Positions 6,119 through 8,209 of a DNA stretch of 8,209 nucleotides are shown one piece after another. The DNA lies in the NCBI GenBank assembly GCA_030617525.1, contig JAUWVG010000079.1, positions 1 through 8,209 on the forward strand, written 5' to 3'. The position numbers and the translations under genes are program-made. Every line of letters starts with the position of its first letter. Position 1 is the first letter of the stretch. The notes under the pieces were generated by a model. It saw nothing but the letters and a program-made list of their open reading frames with translations. It had not been told where the DNA came from and searched no databases. This DNA comes from Candidatus Aminicenantota bacterium (GTDB taxonomy: Bacteria; Acidobacteriota; Aminicenantia; Aminicenantales; Aminicenantaceae).

Positions 6119-6589
6119 ATGTCAAAAAACGAAGATCTCGAAAAATTTGCACAAGAGCTTCAAGCCCAGATTTTGGCGCAGACGAAGGAACGCTATACAA
6201 AGACAGTCATTGACCTCTGGCAGAATCCCAGGAACTTCCGCCGAATCGATTCGCCCGACGGCTACGCGTGTGTTAAGGGATCATGCGGGGACACCATGGA
6301 GATGTTCCTTAATATGAAGGATAAAAAGATTTTTGAATGCACGTTTAATACAGACGGTTGCGGAACCAGTCTGGTTTGCGGGAGCGCTGCGACAGAACTC
6401 GCAAAAAACAAGACATTCCTCCAGGCATTAGCCAGTGTGGGAGCAGACGCCATCTTAAAAAAGCTAGGCGGACTACCCAAAGAGGACGTTCACTGTGCTC
6501 AACTCGCCGCCGAAACTCTACGAAAAGCGTTGGCCGACCAACTTTACCAGAAACAGAACCCCTGGAAGAAACAGTACAGAAAATCATGA
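6119..6589 (+). CDS. IscU/NifU N-terminal-type Fe-S cluster assembly scaffold
   Basis: With the ATG at 6119 the protein has 156 residues. A TTG 21 bases upstream (6098) is in frame but has no better ribosome site, so I prefer the ATG. The three IscU cluster ligands are present: C56 in GSCGD (with D58), C81 in DGCGTS, and C126 in HCAQLAAETL (with H125). LP-K before H125 recalls the LPPVK chaperone-binding loop of IscU but is altered. Extra cysteines C51, C74 and C87 are not part of the classic set. There is an N-terminal helical extension of about 25 residues and no NifU ferredoxin or C-terminal Nfu domain. It would build Fe-S clusters on site for the surrounding ATPases. No cysteine desulfurase lies in the window, so sulfur must come from elsewhere. 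Confidence 0.9.
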   Translation: MSKNEDLEKFAQELQAQILAQTKERYTKTVIDLWQNPRNFRRIDSPDGYACVKGSCGDTMEMFLNMKDKKIFECTFNTDGCGTSLVCGSAATELAKNKTFLQALASVGADAILKKLGGLPKEDVHCAQLAAETLRKALADQLYQKQNPWKKQYRKS

Positions 6590-6619
6590 AGTTGAGAGAC
6601 TGTTTAACTGGAGATTATA

Positions 6620-7150
6620 ATGGCGCTCTATCAATTTGAGGAACATAAGCCTCGAGTAGCATCAGGTGCCTTTATCGCAGAGTCAGCCTTGGTCATCGGA
6701 GATGTTCAGATCGGTAGAGACGCCTACATTGGTCATGGAGTTATTCTCCGGGGAGATTACGGCAAGATCATTGTTGGAGAGGGGACTGCCGTTGAGGAAG
6801 GCGTAATTGTGCATGCACGGCCAAACGACCGGACAATATTTGGGAAATTCGTGACAGTCGGACACGGCTCTATGATTCATAATGCCCAGATAAGGGATTA
6901 TGCTGTGATCGGTATGCGGGCCACAATAAGCGATTACAGTGTTGTTGGAGAGTGGACAATTATCGGAGAGATGGGTTTAGTCAAAAATAATCAAAATGTT
7001 CCGGATGGTGTTGTAGCTGTTGGCGTACCGGTTAACGTCATTTGTAAAGTGGATAAAAAGCAAAAAGAGTTCTGGAGCTATGGCAAAAAACTCTATGTGG
7101 AAATGGCTCATAGATACACTGCTCCGGGAGCATTTATACGAATTGATTAA
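6620..7150 (+). CDS. Gamma-carbonic-anhydrase-like left-handed beta-helix protein
   Basis: The 176-residue protein shows hexapeptide repeats typical of a left-handed beta-helix (IGDVQIGRDAYIGHGVIL, VGEGTAVEEGVIVH, AVIGMRATISDYSVVGEW). The trimer zinc ligands of gamma-CAs are conserved as H65, H82 and H87, with the H-x16-H-x4-H spacing of compact homologues, and R44/D46 match the RGD pair. At the position where active enzymes usually have NVQD, this protein has AVEE (57-60), so the catalytic Gln is replaced by Glu. It may be a bicarbonate dehydratase, a PaaY/CaiE-like thioesterase or a non-enzymatic metal-binding trimer. Its C-terminus has an unusual aromatic tail (FWSYGKKLYVEMAHRYTAPG). GGAG at 6610-6613 sets the start, 30 bases after the scaffold gene. 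No terminator is evident after it. Confidence 0.88.
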   Translation: MALYQFEEHKPRVASGAFIAESALVIGDVQIGRDAYIGHGVILRGDYGKIIVGEGTAVEEGVIVHARPNDRTIFGKFVTVGHGSMIHNAQIRDYAVIGMRATISDYSVVGEWTIIGEMGLVKNNQNVPDGVVAVGVPVNVICKVDKKQKEFWSYGKKLYVEMAHRYTAPGAFIRID

Positions 7151-7182
7151 CATGTGTTCGCATACAACTTTTGAAAAAAATC

Positions 7183-7211
7183 TTGACTCGATACAAGGAT
7201 TATCCTATGCT
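7183..7211 (+). promoter_or_regulatory. Predicted sigma-70 promoter of the second Fur-family gene
   Basis: TTGACT (7183-7188) and TATGCT (7206-7211) are separated by exactly 17 bases, repeating the promoter geometry in front of the first Fur gene. The Fur box starts four bases downstream. No terminator separates it from the preceding gene, so read-through could add to its output. Confidence 0.72.
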
Positions 7212-7214
7212 TTT

Positions 7215-7233
7215 AATGATAATGGTTATCATT
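7215..7233. promoter_or_regulatory. Near-perfect 19-bp Fur box upstream of the second Fur-family gene
   Basis: AATGATAATGGTTATCATT is an almost perfect dyad around G7224, broken at only one base pair. Its core TGATAAT-G-GTTATCA differs from the 7-1-7 Fur consensus at one position. It covers the predicted transcription start. The site is very like the one at 1644-1658, so both promoters are probably read by the same regulator or by both paralogues. Confidence 0.86.
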
Positions 7234-7252
7234 AAGATACGTGGAGGTTGCC

Positions 7253-7732
7253 ATGCCTGGTCCTCCTAAATGGCGTCACAGATTCCAGGGGCATGTTTCC
7301 CGCTGGACTGTACCTCGTGAAGTTATCCTTGATCTCTTGTGTCGAACTTCAAAACACCTGAGTGCTAAGGAAATCTATTCGTACCTTTACAAATCTCATC
7401 CAGGAATAGGAATGACCACCGTCTATCGCACACTTGACCTGCTGGCCAGGATGGGTCTTGTCACAAAACTAGTTCTCGGTGATGGCCAGAGCCGTTACGA
7501 ATTCAAATCGAGCGATAGAGAGAAACATCATCATCACCTTCTATGCACTAAATGTGGAAAAATCATAGATTACAGTGAATTCTTAGATGAAGAATTAGAG
7601 CTTATAAGAAAGACAGAAAAAAAATTGGAAAAAAAATATAATTTCAAGATCCTGGATCACAATATAGAATTTCTAGGTTTATGCGAAAAATGTTATGTGT
7701 TCTCAGAGAAAAGGAGCTCAAATGACAGTTAA
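7253..7732 (+). CDS. Fur-family metal-responsive transcriptional regulator (paralogue 2)
   Basis: I choose the ATG at 7253, five bases after GGAGG (7243-7247), giving 159 residues. The in-frame GTG at 7241 has no such site and overlaps this SD. The first 91 residues align without gaps to the regulator at 1679, with about 61 identical by my count, and share the unusual PKW..RFQGHVSRWT.PRE N-terminus. The structural zinc pairs C98/C101 and C144/C147, H49, E83, four histidines (92-95) and H136 are present. Most differences fall in the C-terminal sensory half and at surface positions. The Fur box before it suggests autoregulation or cross-regulation. Iron, zinc or peroxide sensing cannot be distinguished by eye. 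The last 11 bases overlap the next gene. Confidence 0.92.
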   Translation: MPGPPKWRHRFQGHVSRWTVPREVILDLLCRTSKHLSAKEIYSYLYKSHPGIGMTTVYRTLDLLARMGLVTKLVLGDGQSRYEFKSSDREKHHHHLLCTKCGKIIDYSEFLDEELELIRKTEKKLEKKYNFKILDHNIEFLGLCEKCYVFSEKRSSNDS

Positions 7733-8209
7733 ATGTGCAATATGTTTGACTAAGCCATGCAGAGAAGGTATAACCGAAAAAACAAAACTTCCTTCTTTCT
7801 GCCCGATCACAAACTATAAAAGTCTTATTGAAGAGACAACTAAAAAATATCGTAATCAAGACATCAAGGATTTCTTCCTAAGCGCCGCCCTTACGGAAAA
7901 AGAATGCTATGATGAAAAAATGGCTAAGGAAGAAGGAAAGATTATGCCCCTAAGGCCGAGGATAAGAGAAATCGCGGAATTCGCTAAGAAGATAGGAGCT
8001 AAAAAGCTTGGCATGGCATTTTGCAGCGGTCTTCATGATGAAGCTCACCGTGCCAATTCCATCCTGGAAAACCACGGTCTTGAGATAGCCTCTGTTATTT
8101 GCAGCTGTGGGAGCGTTGATAAAAATGAAGTTGGGATCCCTCCTGAATACAGGATTAGAGACCAAAATAATTTCGAAGCCGCCTGCAATCCTTTACTTCA
8201 GGCGGAGCT
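7722..8209 (+). CDS. DUF1847 cysteine-rich metal-binding-type protein (partial, runs off right edge)
   Basis: The ATG at 7722 lies inside the end of the second fur gene and has AAGGAG (7711-7716) five bases upstream. The frame stays open for 162 codons to the window end, about three quarters of the roughly 220 residues I recall for this family. Features include an N-terminal Cys cluster (VKCAICLTKPC, then SFCP), a Rossmann-like stretch (EFAKKIGAKKLGMAFCSGLHDEA), a CSCG motif and FEAACNPLLQAE, which is the DUF1847 signature region. The function of DUF1847 is unknown. The overlap implies translational coupling to the Fur paralogue and therefore iron-controlled expression. Another cysteine-rich protein here strengthens the metal theme of the locus. 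Confidence 0.88.
   Translation, partial: MTVKCAICLTKPCREGITEKTKLPSFCPITNYKSLIEETTKKYRNQDIKDFFLSAALTEKECYDEKMAKEEGKIMPLRPRIREIAEFAKKIGAKKLGMAFCSGLHDEAHRANSILENHGLEIASVICSCGSVDKNEVGIPPEYRIRDQNNFEAACNPLLQAE

Noticed and set aside
7020..7235. A 71-codon plus-strand frame across the gamma-CA end and the Fur promoter
   Set aside because: It overlaps the gamma-CA gene in another frame and runs through the -35, -10 and Fur box. No family resemblance was seen.
7241..7252. GTG start giving four extra residues on the second Fur protein
   Set aside because: The GTG has no ribosome site and the four codons contain the GGAGG that serves the ATG at 7253. The paralogue also begins with MP at that point.
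1..8209. CRISPR array, tRNA, rRNA or insertion sequence
   Set aside because: No regularly spaced direct repeats, tRNA-like cloverleaf, rRNA motif or transposase reading frame was found on either strand.

Overview
The window looks like chromosomal DNA of an anaerobic Gram-negative bacterium, most plausibly a Desulfobacterota ('deltaproteobacterial') lineage. The evidence is a TonB-dependent outer-membrane receptor, a NikR-type operator, ferredoxin-containing MinD/Mrp ATPases typical of strict anaerobes, a CGGC-domain protein and a DUF1847 protein. This placement is inferred from gene content, not from a search.

Left part (1 to about 1400, minus strand): nickel homeostasis. A NikR repressor gene with all four nickel ligands lies upstream of a TonB-dependent receptor that runs off the left edge. 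The receptor promoter carries a perfect GTGTTAC-N13-GTAACAC palindrome that fits a NikR operator, so the receptor is predicted to be a nickel-repressed outer-membrane importer of nickel or a nickel chelate. A 336-base gene-free stretch (1343-1678) holds the nikR promoter, a structured dispersed-type repeat (about 1429-1512), and a strong promoter with a Fur box firing to the right.

Middle part (1679-7150, plus strand): one tightly packed run of nine genes. In order they encode a Fur-family regulator, a tandem two-domain NifX/orange-protein-like protein, an Mrp/NBP35 P-loop ATPase, a CGGC-domain cysteine protein, a 59-residue zinc-ribbon-like protein, two MinD-like ATPases each with a 2[4Fe-4S] ferredoxin insert, an IscU/NifU-type Fe-S scaffold and a gamma-carbonic-anhydrase-fold protein. 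Several junctions overlap (ATGA or TAATG) and the longest gap is about 30 bases. The gene set resembles the orange protein (ORP) complex loci of Desulfovibrio, but here it is under apparent Fur control and has gained a scaffold and a gamma-CA-like protein. I read it as an iron-limitation-induced system for building or moving a metal-sulfur cofactor.

Right part (7151-8209, plus strand): a second Fur paralogue, about two thirds identical to the first in its N-terminal half, with its own near-consensus promoter and an almost perfect 19-bp Fur box. It overlaps the start of a DUF1847 cysteine-rich protein that runs off the right edge. Two Fur-type regulators, each behind its own Fur box, therefore bracket the metallocofactor cluster, and a NikR unit is divergent from it.
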